Origin: Desulfovibrio fairfieldensis
GTDB lineage: Bacteria > Desulfobacterota > Desulfovibrionia > Desulfovibrionales > Desulfovibrionaceae
DNA length: 64,000 nucleotides
Assembly: GCF_001553605.1 (NCBI RefSeq)
Contig: NZ_CP014229.1
Coordinates: forward strand, 3,190,501 to 3,254,500
Direction: 5' to 3'
The notes beneath the pieces were generated by a model. That model saw only the letters and a list, made by a program, of their open reading frames with translations, searched no databases and was not told where the DNA came from. A program made the translations under genes and the position numbers. Positions 51,812 to 64,000 of the stretch are shown in pieces. Numbering within the stretch: the first letter of the stretch is position 1; each line of letters opens with the position of its first letter.

Positions 51812-53185
51812 ATGCTGAAAAATGAATTGCGGCACATACTGAACCAGGACGGCACGCAGGAAGCGGAAGCCTGGTTCGAATGTCTGACCCTCCGGCAGGA
51901 GGACGATACGTTGCGGGTTGTTTTTCCCCATACGTATTTCGCCGCCTGGTTCTCGCGCCATAAACGCAACGTCTTTGAAGAGGCCCTCAGCCGCCATTTT
52001 ACTGACAAGAGCCTGCCGCGCGTGGTTTACGAACACTGCGGGCCATCCCCCCAGGTCAGCGCTCCTCAGGCCTCTTCCGGCCGGGAAGGTTCAGAGGGCG
52101 AGCCGCAGGCCGGGCCGGACGACGCGCGTAACGCGGAAGACAATTTCGCCTCATTTATCAGCAACGCCAAAAACGCCTTCCCTCTGGCCGCGGCTAAGGA
52201 AATTGCTGAAAGCGATGTGGGCGAGGCCTACAACCCCTTTTTGCTCTGCGGGCGCAGCGGTACGGGTAAAACCCATTTGCTGCGGGCTCTGGCCAAGTCT
52301 TTCGCGCGGCGCGGCTCCGGAAAAACAGCTTCCAGACGGATCATCTGTCAGAATGCCGCGCGCTTCTGCGCCGAAGACACGCCCTGGGCACGCCGTCCGG
52401 AATTGTTCTGGCAACAGTGCGACGCCCTGTTGCTGGACGATCTGCAGGATCTGGCCGGGCAGGCGGCCTGGCAGCAAAAACTGATCGCCTGCATGGACGC
52501 CTGTCCCCCGGTTCCCCGGCAAAATGCGGATGTTCCGACTCCGGTCGGAATGGAGTACGGGTTGAGCGACGGGCCGCGCCAGATGATCTTCGCCCACGCA
52601 GGGCCGGCCCAGGCCCTGAAGGATCTGGACGAGCGCCTGCGTTCCCGCCTGGAAAGCGGCCTGGTGGTGGAGCTGCTGGAACCGGACCTGGATGTGCGCC
52701 TGCGTTATCTGCAGGCTCTCTGCAAGGAGAGACGGCTGAATCTGGGGCGCGACCAGTTGCTCTATCTGGCGCAGCGTTGCGCCCAGTTCCGCCTGCTTCA
52801 GGGCCTGCTGCTGAAAGTGGCGGCATTTGCCGCCGTGCACGGCAGAAATCTGACCCCGGCGGACCTGGAAAACATCGTGCGCACCGGCGGAGCGGACAGA
52901 CCGCCCGGCTGCCGGGAAATTCTGGGCGAAGTGGCCCGAGGCCTGAATCTGCGGCCTGAAGACATTCTGGGTGGCAAACGCAGGCCTGATCTGGTCCTGG
53001 CCCGGCAGGTGGCCATGTACCTCTGCCGCCAGAAGCTGGGTTTGTCCTACCCGGAGCTGGGCCGGGCCTTTGGCGGAAAAGACCACAGTACGGTCATCCA
53101 TGCCATTAAAAAGATTAAGAAATTGCTGGTTAGTGACAAAGATGTGCAGCGTCTGGTGACGCAATTGGAAACAACGGCCCTGTAA
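51812..53185 (+). CDS. dnaA: Chromosomal replication initiator protein DnaA
   Basis: 457 aa from ATG 51812; the frame is open upstream but without family sequence. Domain I (about 1-80, starting MLKNELRHILNQ, ending SRHFTDK) and a short acidic domain II are followed by the AAA+ domain III with Walker A GRSGTGKTHL (G147-L156), Walker B LLLDDLQDL and sensor regions. The C-terminal DNA-binding domain IV has the DnaA signature QKLGLSYPELGRAFGGKDHS followed by TVIHAIKKI. The first helix of domain I is divergent from the usual pattern, and no good ribosome binding site is seen before the start. dnaN follows after 147 bases. Confidence 0.95.
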   Translation: MLKNELRHILNQDGTQEAEAWFECLTLRQEDDTLRVVFPHTYFAAWFSRHKRNVFEEALSRHFTDKSLPRVVYEHCGPSPQVSAPQASSGREGSEGEPQAGPDDARNAEDNFASFISNAKNAFPLAAAKEIAESDVGEAYNPFLLCGRSGTGKTHLLRALAKSFARRGSGKTASRRIICQNAARFCAEDTPWARRPELFWQQCDALLLDDLQDLAGQAAWQQKLIACMDACPPVPRQNADVPTPVGMEYGLSDGPRQMIFAHAGPAQALKDLDERLRSRLESGLVVELLEPDLDVRLRYLQALCKERRLNLGRDQLLYLAQRCAQFRLLQGLLLKVAAFAAVHGRNLTPADLENIVRTGGADRPPGCREILGEVARGLNLRPEDILGGKRRPDLVLARQVAMYLCRQKLGLSYPELGRAFGGKDHSTVIHAIKKIKKLLVSDKDVQRLVTQLETTAL

Positions 53186-53332
53186 GCGGCCCTTCCGGCC
53201 TGCGCACATTGGAAAATGTGCGCGCCGTTCCTTGTCCGGGCATTATGCTGATCATAAAAAAGTAAAATATTTCAAAGAGTTTTGTGAGTTGCGCACAAAG
53301 GAACAGACCTTAATAATATTCAAGGAAAGCAT

Positions 53333-56948
<3,616 letters not shown>

Positions 56949-56949
56949 G

Positions 56950-57045
56950 GAAGCGCTGGTTGATGGTCTTTTTGCCCTGTGCCGTGTTGCTCACCCAGCA
57001 GCTTAACGGCCTCGGCAAAACAAAAATTTTCATTGATCACACTTC
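56950..57045. repeat. MITE-like repeat copy A, about 96 bp, after gyrB
   Basis: Starts GGAAGCGCTGGTTGATGGTC and ends with its imperfect inverse (CATTGATCACACTTC). The left half matches the start of the repeat at 57518 (GGAAGCACTGATTACTGGTC, then CTTTTTGC in both) and the right half the end of that copy. It begins two bases after the gyrB stop and partly overlaps the upstream region of the small membrane-protein gene. Confidence 0.55.
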
Positions 57046-57068
57046 TCAAAACGGAACTACGCATAGGA

Positions 57069-57377
57069 ATGGAAAACAGCAAACAACCCTCCACAGGCTG
57101 GCTGTCCTGGCTTATAGCTGTGGGCGGCTGGCTGACCTGCGCGGCCATGTGTCTTTTTTTGACAGTCAGTCTGGAGGGCTGGCCCAAGGCCTATAATTTT
57201 GTCCTTCCGGCGGTCATAGCCATATTGTTCAGCAATATTGTCGTGTTTCTCTTCATGTCTTCACGTTTCGGCGAACATGCCGGAATTCTGTTCCGGGCCG
57301 TGAGCCGCGTGTGCATGGCCGAAGGCGTGCTGTTGCTGCTGCTCTTTGCAGGGGGCAGATTTTTTATCGGAACTTAA
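57069..57377 (+). CDS. Small membrane protein between gyrB and gyrA
   Basis: 102 aa from ATG 57069, in frame to 57377. Three hydrophobic segments (about WLSWLIAVGGWLTCAAMCLF, FVLPAVIAILFSNIVVFLF, EGVLLLLLFAGG) connected by short basic loops. I recognise no family. A weak AGGA lies directly before the start. It lies between two copies of a mobile-looking repeat, but the coding composition is coherent, and its position makes co-transcription with gyrB plausible. Confidence 0.6.
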   Translation: MENSKQPSTGWLSWLIAVGGWLTCAAMCLFLTVSLEGWPKAYNFVLPAVIAILFSNIVVFLFMSSRFGEHAGILFRAVSRVCMAEGVLLLLLFAGGRFFIGT

Positions 57378-57516
57378 AGCAATTTCAAAGTGAAATTGCT
57401 TTAACGCCGCACACGGTGCGGCGCGCCGCAACGCGGCATGGATTCTGGCGGAAACCACGTTTTTCGCCAGAATGCCAACTTTGAAATTTGTAAAATTTCA
57501 AAGTTAATCTGTTCTA
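57374..57516. repeat. Intergenic palindromic repeat region
   Basis: Left border TAAAGCAATTTCAAAGTGAAATTGCTTTA is a perfect palindrome whose core recurs at 12018-12040. The right border AACTTTGAAATT ... AAATTTCAAAGTT is another. Between them are GC-rich hairpins (GCCGCACACGGTGCGGC, TTCTGGCG ... CGCCAGAA). The region overlaps the stop of the small membrane-protein gene and may also act as its terminator. Confidence 0.5.
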
Positions 57517-57517
57517 G

Positions 57518-57640
57518 GGAAGCACTGATTACTGGTCTTTTTGCTCTCTGCCTGCGCGTGAACGGCTCAAGCAAGCCGCTGGCGCGGCCACGGCTAGTGA
57601 TCTTGGCAGAGAATAAAAATCTTCATTAACCGGTGTTTAG
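57518..57640. repeat. MITE-like repeat copy B, about 120 bp, before gyrA
   Basis: Starts GGAAGCACTGATTACTGGTC and closes with the imperfect inverse ending AACCGGTGTTTAG. It resembles copy A at 56950 in both ends but has a different, GC-rich middle. No coding capacity. Confidence 0.5.
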
Positions 57641-57703
57641 ATGTAGTCACTATACCCTGCCGCGTTGGGCGGCCACGGTTGATATTCTACCCGCGAGGCG
57701 AAC

Positions 57704-60277
57704 GTGTCTGAAGCGCAAGACGGACAGCATCCGCAAATCAACATAGAAAAAGAACTCCGCCAGTCCTATCTGGAGTACTCCCTTTCGGTCATCATCGGGC
57801 GCGCCATTCCGGACGCCCGTGACGGCCTGAAGCCCGTGCACCGGCGGATCATGTTCGCCCAGTACGAGCTGGCAAACAATTACAACCGCCCGCACAAGAA
57901 GTCCGCGCGCATCGTCGGCGACGTCATCGGTAAATATCACCCGCACGGCGATTCGGCGGTCTATGACGCCTTGGTGCGCCTGGCGCAGGAATTTTCCATG
58001 CGCGATCCCCTGGTGGACGGCCAGGGCAACTTCGGCTCCATCGACGGCGACTCTGCGGCGGCAATGCGCTACACGGAAGTGCGCATGTCCCGGCTGGCCC
58101 AGGAATTCCTGGGCGACCTGGACAAGAATACCGTGGATTTCCGGCCCAACTACGACAATACCCTGCAGGAACCCTCGGTGATGCCCACCAAGGTGCCCAA
58201 TCTGCTGCTCAACGGTTCGTCGGGCATTGCCGTGGGCATGGCCACCAATATTCCGCCGCACAACCTGGGCGAACTCTGTGACGCGCTGCAGCTTCTGCTG
58301 GACAATCCCCAGTGCAGCGTGGACGACCTCATGGAGTACGTGAAGGGGCCGGACTTCCCCACCGCCGGTTTTGTCTACGCGGGCAAGGGACTGTACGACG
58401 CCTACCATACGGGCCGGGGCACGGTAAAAATGCGCGGCCGGGTGGAAATCGAGGAGCGCAAAAAAGGCCTCCAGTCCGTGGTCATCAGGGAAATTCCCTT
58501 TGGCCTGAACAAATCCAGCCTGGTGGAAAAAATCGCGGCCCTGGTCAATGACCGCAAGATCGACGGCATTGCGGATTTGCGCGATGAATCGGACCGCAAG
58601 GGCATCCGCATCGTCATTGACCTCAAGCGCGGCGTGATTCCGGATATTGTGGTCAATGCCCTGTATAAATTCACGCCCCTGGAATCCAGCTTCGGCATCA
58701 ATATGCTGGCTGTGGTGGACAACCGGCCGGTGCTGCTTACTCTTAAAAGCGCACTGAGCTGCTTTGTGGACCACCGGCGCGAAGTGGTCATTCGCCGTAC
58801 CCGTTACGATCTGGAAAAAGCCGAAGCCCGGGCCCATATTCTGGAAGGTCTGCGCATCGCCATAGACCATATCGACCAGGTGGTGGCCCTGATCCGCGCA
58901 TCGGCCAATCCTGAGGAAGCCCGCCAGGGCCTCATGGAAACCTTCGAGCTGTCCGAAATTCAGGCCAGGGCCATTCTGGACATGCGTCTGCAACGCCTCA
59001 CCGGTTTGCAGCGCGAGGAACTGCTGGCCGAATACAAGGATCTGCTCCAGAAAATCGAATTCTATAAGTCCGTGCTGGACAATTCGGAAGTGCTGCGCAG
59101 CGAGATGAAGCGCGAGATCCGCGAGATTCGGGAAACGTTCGTCACGCCCCGGCGCACGGAAGTGCTCACCGAGGCCTTGGGCGGCATCGACATCGAGGAC
59201 CTGATCCCGGACGATGAGGTGGTCATCACCCTGTCCCGCCGCGGGTACATGAAGCGCACCAATCTGGAAAATTACCAGCAGCAGAAGCGCGGCGGCAAGG
59301 GCATTGCGGCCCTGCACACCTCGGACGACGATTACGTGCAGGAATTCCTGACCACCACCAATCACCAGTATCTCTGTCTGTTCACCAACAAAGGCCGCAT
59401 GCACCAGCTCAAGGTGCATCAGGTGCCCGAGGGCAGCCGCACGGCCAAGGGCGTGCATATTAACAATCTGCTGCCGCTGGAAGAGGGCGAGTGGGTCACC
59501 ACGGTGCTGGCCCTGCGCGAGTTTGCCGAGGACAAGTATTTCCTCTTTGTGACCCGGCGCGGCATGGTCAAACGCTCTTCGGCCTCGCTCTATGCCCGCT
59601 GCCGTAAAACCGGACTCATGGCCGTGGGCCTGCGCGAGGACGACGAGCTGGTGGTGGTGCGGCCCATCCGCGAGGACAATCACATTGTACTGGCCACGGC
59701 GGACGGCTTTGCCATCCGCTTTTCCTGCGGTGACATCCGGCCCATGGGTCGGGTGGCCACTGGGGTCAAGGGCATTGCCCTGCGCCGCCAAGACAGTGTG
59801 GTGGCCGGGGTGGTTCTCAAGGATGTGGATCAGACCACGGAAATCATGTCCATTTCGGCCAACGGCTACGGCAAGCGCACCAGGGTGGATCTTTACCGCC
59901 TTCAGTCGCGCGGCGGCAAGGGCATCATCAACTTCAAGGTCACGGCCAAGACAGGCCCGGTGGTGGGCGCCATGCCCGTGCGGGATAACGACGGCCTGAT
60001 CCTGCTGACCTCGGCCAACAAGATTGTGCGCATCGGCGTGGACGAGGTGCGCAGCAAGGGCCGGGCCACCATGGGCGTGATGCTGGTACGCCTGGACGAA
60101 GGCGCGCGCGTGGTGGGCTTTGACCGTGTGGACGAGGGCGGCCAGATCGTACGTGATCTCAGCGTGGAGCTGGATGAGGCGGACGGCATGCCTTCCGTTG
60201 CCTCCGCCTCTGATTCCGCCGACGGCCGTGGCTCGAAGCCGGACGCGGAACCGAATCAGGATGGTGATGAGGACTAA
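57704..60277 (+). CDS. gyrA: DNA gyrase subunit A
   Basis: 857 aa from GTG 57704 with GAGGCGAAC upstream. Breakage-reunion domain with the catalytic Tyr in [10 protein letters not shown], and the quinolone region [16 protein letters not shown] keeping Ser and Asp at the positions equivalent to Ser83 and Asp87 of E. coli (wild-type form). The C-terminal beta-pinwheel has the GyrA box QQKRGGKG that wraps DNA. It ends in an acidic disordered tail whose last codons overlap the start of the next gene. Confidence 0.97.
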   Translation: MSEAQDGQHPQINIEKELRQSYLEYSLSVIIGRAIPDARDGLKPVHRRIMFAQYELANNYNRPHKKSARIVGDVIGKYHPHGDSAVYDALVRLAQEFSMRDPLVDGQGNFGSIDGDSAAAMRYTEVRMSRLAQEFLGDLDKNTVDFRPNYDNTLQEPSVMPTKVPNLLLNGSSGIAVGMATNIPPHNLGELCDALQLLLDNPQCSVDDLMEYVKGPDFPTAGFVYAGKGLYDAYHTGRGTVKMRGRVEIEERKKGLQSVVIREIPFGLNKSSLVEKIAALVNDRKIDGIADLRDESDRKGIRIVIDLKRGVIPDIVVNALYKFTPLESSFGINMLAVVDNRPVLLTLKSALSCFVDHRREVVIRRTRYDLEKAEARAHILEGLRIAIDHIDQVVALIRASANPEEARQGLMETFELSEIQARAILDMRLQRLTGLQREELLAEYKDLLQKIEFYKSVLDNSEVLRSEMKREIREIRETFVTPRRTEVLTEALGGIDIEDLIPDDEVVITLSRRGYMKRTNLENYQQQKRGGKGIAALHTSDDDYVQEFLTTTNHQYLCLFTNKGRMHQLKVHQVPEGSRTAKGVHINNLLPLEEGEWVTTVLALREFAEDKYFLFVTRRGMVKRSSASLYARCRKTGLMAVGLREDDELVVVRPIREDNHIVLATADGFAIRFSCGDIRPMGRVATGVKGIALRRQDSVVAGVVLKDVDQTTEIMSISANGYGKRTRVDLYRLQSRGGKGIINFKVTAKTGPVVGAMPVRDNDGLILLTSANKIVRIGVDEVRSKGRATMGVMLVRLDEGARVVGFDRVDEGGQIVRDLSVELDEADGMPSVASASDSADGRGSKPDAEPNQDGDED

Positions 60278-61076
60278 ACCGCGCCCGCGTTCGTGCCTGC
60301 TGCTGGCGGCCCTGGCTCTTTGGGCCTGCCTGGCGACCGGTTGCGAACAAGATGCGTTGCTGACCGACGACCTCGGCGCGGCGCGCGCGGCAATGGCCGA
60401 GCGCAACTGGCCTCTGGCCGAACGCCTGCTGGAACGTTATCTGCGCGAGGAGCGAAATCCGGACCAGCGCTGGGAGGCCTGGCAGCAGTTGTTGAGCGTG
60501 GTCAATTCCGCCAATCCGGAAGCCCGCGCCACTCTGGAATATCTGGAGGTCATGCTGGCGGAATTCGCGGACGACGACGCCCGCACCAAGGTTGTGCTGG
60601 AGCGCATGGGGCGGCTTAATGAAAGCCTGCGACATTATGACCGTGCGGCGGACGCCTGGAGCTCCTATATCGGGCTGGCCGGCCTGACGCCGGGGGAAAC
60701 CGTGGAGGGCTATCGTCGGCTGGCCGCCACGCAGTTCAGTCAGCGCCGTTTCGACGCCGGGGAGGAAACCCTGCAGCAATGCCTGGCCCTGCCTCTGGCG
60801 GATCACGACAAGATCATGTGCATGTATGATCTGGCGGACCAAAACATGGCCCGCGAGCACTGGCAGGAAGTGGCGGACCTCAGCCAGCAGATCCTGGACA
60901 GCGGGCCGGACAAGGAAGTGAGGGGCCTGGCTGGTTATCTGCTGGGTGATGCCCTGGAACAGCTGGGGCGGGGCGAGGAAGCCCTGAAACAATTTGAACT
61001 GGCGCGCGACGAATATCCCAATCCGTCGGTCATGGACAATCGCATTGCGCATTTGCGCAAAAAACTGAAGAAGTAG
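60264..61076 (+). CDS. TPR lipoprotein
   Basis: 270 aa from ATG 60264 (AGGA six bases upstream, inside the end of gyrA); ATG 60258 is an alternative. The N-terminal signal with basic residues and a hydrophobic core ends in a lipobox LATGC (Cys about 26), so it should be lipid-anchored. The rest is helical repeats of TPR type ([60 protein letters not shown]) similar to YbgF/BamD-like assembly proteins. The partner is unknown. The overlap with gyrA and the abutting purF start suggest one transcript. Confidence 0.82.
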   Translation: MMRTKPRPRSCLLLAALALWACLATGCEQDALLTDDLGAARAAMAERNWPLAERLLERYLREERNPDQRWEAWQQLLSVVNSANPEARATLEYLEVMLAEFADDDARTKVVLERMGRLNESLRHYDRAADAWSSYIGLAGLTPGETVEGYRRLAATQFSQRRFDAGEETLQQCLALPLADHDKIMCMYDLADQNMAREHWQEVADLSQQILDSGPDKEVRGLAGYLLGDALEQLGRGEEALKQFELARDEYPNPSVMDNRIAHLRKKLKK

Positions 61077-62483
61077 ATGGTTATGATTCGGCACGAATGC
61101 GGTCTTTTCGGTATTTATGATCATGAGGACGCGGCCCGTCTGGCCTATTTCGGCCTCTACGCCCAGCAGCACCGGGGCCAGGAGAGCGCGGGCATCGTTA
61201 CCCTGGATACGGACGGCGTGCACGAGCACAAGGGCATGGGCCTGGTGCCTGACGTCTTTTCCGAGGCCGGCCTGCGCGCCCTCACCGGCCGGATAGCCGT
61301 GGGCCATGTGCGCTATTCCACCACGGGCCGTTCCTCCAGCTGCAATGCTCAGCCCTTCCTGGCCCACTACAAGGGACAGGACATTGTGCTGGCCCACAAC
61401 GGCAACCTGGTCAACGCCGGGGAACTGCGCGAGGAGCTGGAAAACGAGGGAGCCATTTTTTCCACGGGCAACGACACGGAAATATTCATGCATCTGCTGG
61501 TGCGGGCCCTGCGGCGGCACAATCTGCCCGAAGCCATCCGCGAAGCCTGTTCCCGTGTGCGCGGAGCCTACTGCCTGCTGATTCTGGCCGGTTCAACTCT
61601 GGTGGCCGTGCGCGATCCTTTCGGTTTCCATCCCCTGGCGCTGGGCCGTCTGGACGGCAAGCCGGTTTTCGCTTCGGAAACCTGCGCTTTCGACCTTCTG
61701 GAAGCCGAGTACGAGCGCTCCGTGGAACCCGGCGAAATGATTATTGTGGACGCCTCGGGCGAGCGCAGCGAACAGCTGCGCGGGCCGCTGCCCCAAAAAC
61801 CCCGCCAGTGCATCTTTGAGCTGGTTTATTTCGCCCGGCCTGATTCCTATGTCTTCAACGAGCAGGTCTACCTCTGCCGCAAGCAGATGGGCTGGCAGCT
61901 GGCCCATGAATCCACGCCGGACGTGGATTTTGTGCTGCCGTTCCCGGATTCCGGGGTCTATTCGGCGGTGGGCTTCGCCCAGTGCGCGGAACTGCCCTAT
62001 GAGCACGCCATGATCCGCAACCATTACGTGGGCCGCACGTTCATCCAGCCCACCCAGAGCATGCGCAATTTCGGGGTGCGGGTGAAAATCAATCCGGTGC
62101 GGGCCATGATCGAGGGCAAGAAAATCTGCATTGTGGACGACTCCATCGTGCGCGGTACCACCATGATCACTCGCGTGAAAAAGTTGCGTGAACTGGGCGC
62201 TAAGGAAGTGCACATCCGCATTTCCTGCCCGCCGGTGAAATATCCCTGCCATTACGGCATTGATTTTTCCTCGCGCGGCGAGCTTATCGCGGCCCAGTGC
62301 ACCCTGCCGGAGATTGTCAGCCGCCTGGATGTGGATTCCCTGCATTACTTGAGCATTGACGGCCTGCTGCGCTCGGTCATGCATTCGGACAGCTATTGCC
62401 TGGCCTGCTTTACCGGCGAATACCCCGTGCCCTGTGAGGAGTGCGACAAGTACAGGCTGGAGGGTCCCTGCGGCAGCCGCTAG
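61077..62483 (+). CDS. purF: Amidophosphoribosyltransferase, iron-sulfur type
   Basis: First committed step of purine synthesis (PRPP + glutamine to phosphoribosylamine). 468 aa; ATG 61077 abuts the previous stop (ATG 61083 possible). A short propeptide (MVMIRHE) precedes the nucleophile Cys in CGLFGIYDHED, and the FeS-type cysteines are present: C245 (QCIFELVYF), C391 (YPCHYG), C441 and C444 (YCLACF), matching the B. subtilis-type oxygen-sensitive enzyme with a [4Fe-4S] cluster. The PRPP loop is IVDDSIVRGTT. This suits an anaerobe. Confidence 0.95.
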   Translation: MVMIRHECGLFGIYDHEDAARLAYFGLYAQQHRGQESAGIVTLDTDGVHEHKGMGLVPDVFSEAGLRALTGRIAVGHVRYSTTGRSSSCNAQPFLAHYKGQDIVLAHNGNLVNAGELREELENEGAIFSTGNDTEIFMHLLVRALRRHNLPEAIREACSRVRGAYCLLILAGSTLVAVRDPFGFHPLALGRLDGKPVFASETCAFDLLEAEYERSVEPGEMIIVDASGERSEQLRGPLPQKPRQCIFELVYFARPDSYVFNEQVYLCRKQMGWQLAHESTPDVDFVLPFPDSGVYSAVGFAQCAELPYEHAMIRNHYVGRTFIQPTQSMRNFGVRVKINPVRAMIEGKKICIVDDSIVRGTTMITRVKKLRELGAKEVHIRISCPPVKYPCHYGIDFSSRGELIAAQCTLPEIVSRLDVDSLHYLSIDGLLRSVMHSDSYCLACFTGEYPVPCEECDKYRLEGPCGSR

Positions 62484-62574
62484 GGCCTGGCCAACCACGC
62501 GTCGCCGGTTGACGCCGTCGCGCCGACAAGATACAGGGCTGCACGGTCGAATACGGCCATCTGAAGAGGAAGAT

Positions 62575-63831
62575 ATGAACATCGCACGCATTAAGGGCTT
62601 TGCGGACATGTTTCCGCCGCAGAGCGATAACTTCACCCGCATGGAAAACTGCGCGCGGGATATTTTCGGCCGTTACGGTTTTGTGGAATTGCGCACGCCT
62701 CTCGTGGAGTTCACCGAACTCTTTCAGCGCTCCATCGGTGAGGAAACCGACGTGGTGCAAAAAGAGATGTACACCTTTCCGGACCGCAAGGGCCGCTCCC
62801 TGACCCTGCGGCCCGAAGCCACGGCCGGAGTCATGCGCGCCTACATCGAATCCGGGCTGAACAGCCGAGAGGCGGTCAGCCGCCTGTTCACCACCGGCCC
62901 CATGTTCCGCTACGAGCGCCCGCAGAAGGGCCGCATGCGCCAGTTCCACCAGATCAACTGCGAATGCCTGGGCACGCAGAGTCCCTTGGCCGACGCGGAA
63001 CTGATCATCATGCTGATGCGTTTTCTGCGTGCCCTGGGTCTGAAGGACCTGGGCCTCAAGCTCAATTCCCTGGGCTGTGCCGAATGCCGTCCGCGCTTCA
63101 AGGAAGCCCTGCTGGAATATTTGCGCGGCGTGGACCGCAATGCGCTCTGCCCGGACTGCGCCCGTCGGGTGGACAGCAATCCCCTGCGCGTGCTGGACTG
63201 CAAGCAGCCCGGCTGCCGTGCCCTGACGGACAACGCGCCAAAACTGCTGGACTACAATTGCCCGGAGTGCAAGGCTCACTTTGAAACCGTGCTGGAAATG
63301 CTGCGCACCGAGGATCTGCCTCTGGAGCTGGATCACCGCCTGGTGCGCGGTCTGGACTACTATTGCCGGACCACTTTTGAGGTGGTAAGCGGGAGCATCG
63401 GCGCGCAATCCGCTGTGGCCGGAGGCGGCCGCTATGATGGCCTGATCAAAAGCCTGGGCGGTCCGGACGTGCCGGGCGTGGGTTTTGCCTGCGGCATGGA
63501 GCGACTGGCTCTGCTGCTGGGCGACGACGCGGAAACGCGGCCGGATTTTTATCTTTTGGGCCTTGAGGAGGCCGGGCGCGCCCAGGCCTTTGCCCTGGCC
63601 CAGAAGCTGCGCGCCGCGGGCTTGCGCGGAGAAATGAATTTCAGCACGGGCGGCTTTAAAAGCCTCATGCGCCAGGCCGGGAAATCCGGCGCGCGCTTTT
63701 GCCTGATCATCGGGCCGGACGAAGCGGCTCAGAACAACGTGACCATCAAACATCTGGACAGCGGCGAGCAGCGGAGCATGCCGCAAGCCGACGCAATCCT
63801 TTATCTGCAAGCGGGAACAGCCAATGACTGA
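62575..63831 (+). CDS. hisS: Histidyl-tRNA synthetase
   Basis: 418 aa class II synthetase from ATG 62575 with GAGGAAG upstream. Motif 1 region around [17 protein letters not shown], motif 2 [16 protein letters not shown], the histidine-specific [15 protein letters not shown] and [14 protein letters not shown], motif 3 [15 protein letters not shown], and a C-terminal anticodon-binding domain (about 320-418). The zinc-like cysteine cluster in the middle ([31 protein letters not shown]) is more Cys-rich than in E. coli HisS. Its TGA overlaps the aspS start. Confidence 0.96.
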   Translation: MNIARIKGFADMFPPQSDNFTRMENCARDIFGRYGFVELRTPLVEFTELFQRSIGEETDVVQKEMYTFPDRKGRSLTLRPEATAGVMRAYIESGLNSREAVSRLFTTGPMFRYERPQKGRMRQFHQINCECLGTQSPLADAELIIMLMRFLRALGLKDLGLKLNSLGCAECRPRFKEALLEYLRGVDRNALCPDCARRVDSNPLRVLDCKQPGCRALTDNAPKLLDYNCPECKAHFETVLEMLRTEDLPLELDHRLVRGLDYYCRTTFEVVSGSIGAQSAVAGGGRYDGLIKSLGGPDVPGVGFACGMERLALLLGDDAETRPDFYLLGLEEAGRAQAFALAQKLRAAGLRGEMNFSTGGFKSLMRQAGKSGARFCLIIGPDEAAQNNVTIKHLDSGEQRSMPQADAILYLQAGTAND

Positions 63832-64000
63832 GCAAATGCAGGACGTACAGCTGGAACATCAGAAATTCGTTGAAGACCTGGGCGACTGGCAACGCAGTCA
63901 CACCTGCGGGCAGCTGACCCTGGCCGACGATCAGGCGGAGGTCTGCCTGATGGGCTGGGTGCAGTACCGGCGCGACCACGGCGGCCTGATTTTCGTGGAC
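63824..64000 (+). CDS. aspS: Aspartyl-tRNA synthetase, N-terminal part (cut by window end)
   Basis: 59 codons are visible. Starting ATG 63824 overlaps the hisS stop by 8 bases. After a 23-residue leader, the OB-fold anticodon domain begins: [17 protein letters not shown], then [19 protein letters not shown], the typical AspS opening. The leader is longer than in E. coli AspS; an in-frame ATG at 63836 could be the true start. hisS and aspS form a coupled pair. Confidence 0.9.
   Translation, partial: MTEQMQDVQLEHQKFVEDLGDWQRSHTCGQLTLADDQAEVCLMGWVQYRRDHGGLIFVD

Noticed and set aside
53282-53298. TTGTG-N7-CACAA palindrome before dnaN as a Rex or CRP site
   Set aside because: The spacing and inner bases do not fit Rex (TTGTGA-N6-TCACAA) or CRP; single occurrence.

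Overview
The window looks like chromosome of a Desulfovibrionaceae bacterium (Desulfovibrio sensu lato, probably near the D. desulfuricans / D. fairfieldensis group). The reasons are the GC-rich coding bias, the Cys-type CcmE in a cytochrome c maturation cluster without CcmG/CcmH, the sigma-54 regulators, LarB, and the dnaA-dnaN-gyrB-gyrA block without recF. The species name is inference. The right half carries the replication-initiation neighbourhood, with DnaA boxes just upstream of dnaA.

Layout. (1) 1-9.9 kb is a defence island: a small unknown gene, a decayed Fic-family remnant, a Type I restriction-modification operon in the order hsdR-hsdS-prrC-hsdM with an anticodon-nuclease gene inside it, an Mrr-like endonuclease and a frameshifted membrane-protein gene. 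It ends at an initiator tRNA-Met whose 3' end faces the island. (2) 10-18 kb holds a CNNM/CBS membrane protein and the cytochrome c maturation genes ccmE, ccmF, ccmA, ccmB, ccmC, a tiny ccmD-like gene and two anchored TPR proteins. (3) 18-30 kb holds a giant hybrid histidine-kinase-like protein that has lost every phosphorelay residue I can place, two MITE-like elements in opposite orientation around a universal stress protein and a cardiolipin synthase, then glmS and ppiD. (4) 30.3-43.5 kb is the most unusual part, a sigma-54-controlled metabolic module. A GAF/AAA+/Fis activator lies divergent from a TauE-type permease and a SLC13-type transporter. A second operon encodes a fumarate-reductase-like flavoprotein, a small membrane anchor, an iron-sulfur subunit fused to a Rieske protein, a cytochrome b fused to a c-type heme domain, a two-subunit class I fumarase/tartrate dehydratase, a two-subunit UxaA-family lyase resembling sulfolactate sulfo-lyase SuyAB, and an RraA-family protein. 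Both operons have a good -24/-12 promoter and a shared upstream motif at the same distance from it.

(5) 43.8-51.5 kb holds a DUF421 protein, a GlsB/YeaQ protein, a wrecked sucrose hydrolase (GH32) gene, a second sigma-54 regulator with an inactive receiver, larB, a diguanylate cyclase, a small unknown gene and an M23 peptidase. (6) 51.5-64 kb holds the probable origin region, dnaA, dnaN, gyrB, a small membrane protein, gyrA, a TPR lipoprotein, purF, hisS and the start of aspS.

Working model for region 4 (inference): the activator senses an organic acid (a C4-dicarboxylate, hydroxydicarboxylate or sulfonate) and switches on uptake, lyase/hydratase chemistry and a redox complex. In that complex a fumarate-reductase-like catalytic head and a Rieske/cytochrome b-c unit are physically tied by the fused subunit. 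No CRISPR array, rRNA operon or autonomous transposase gene was seen.
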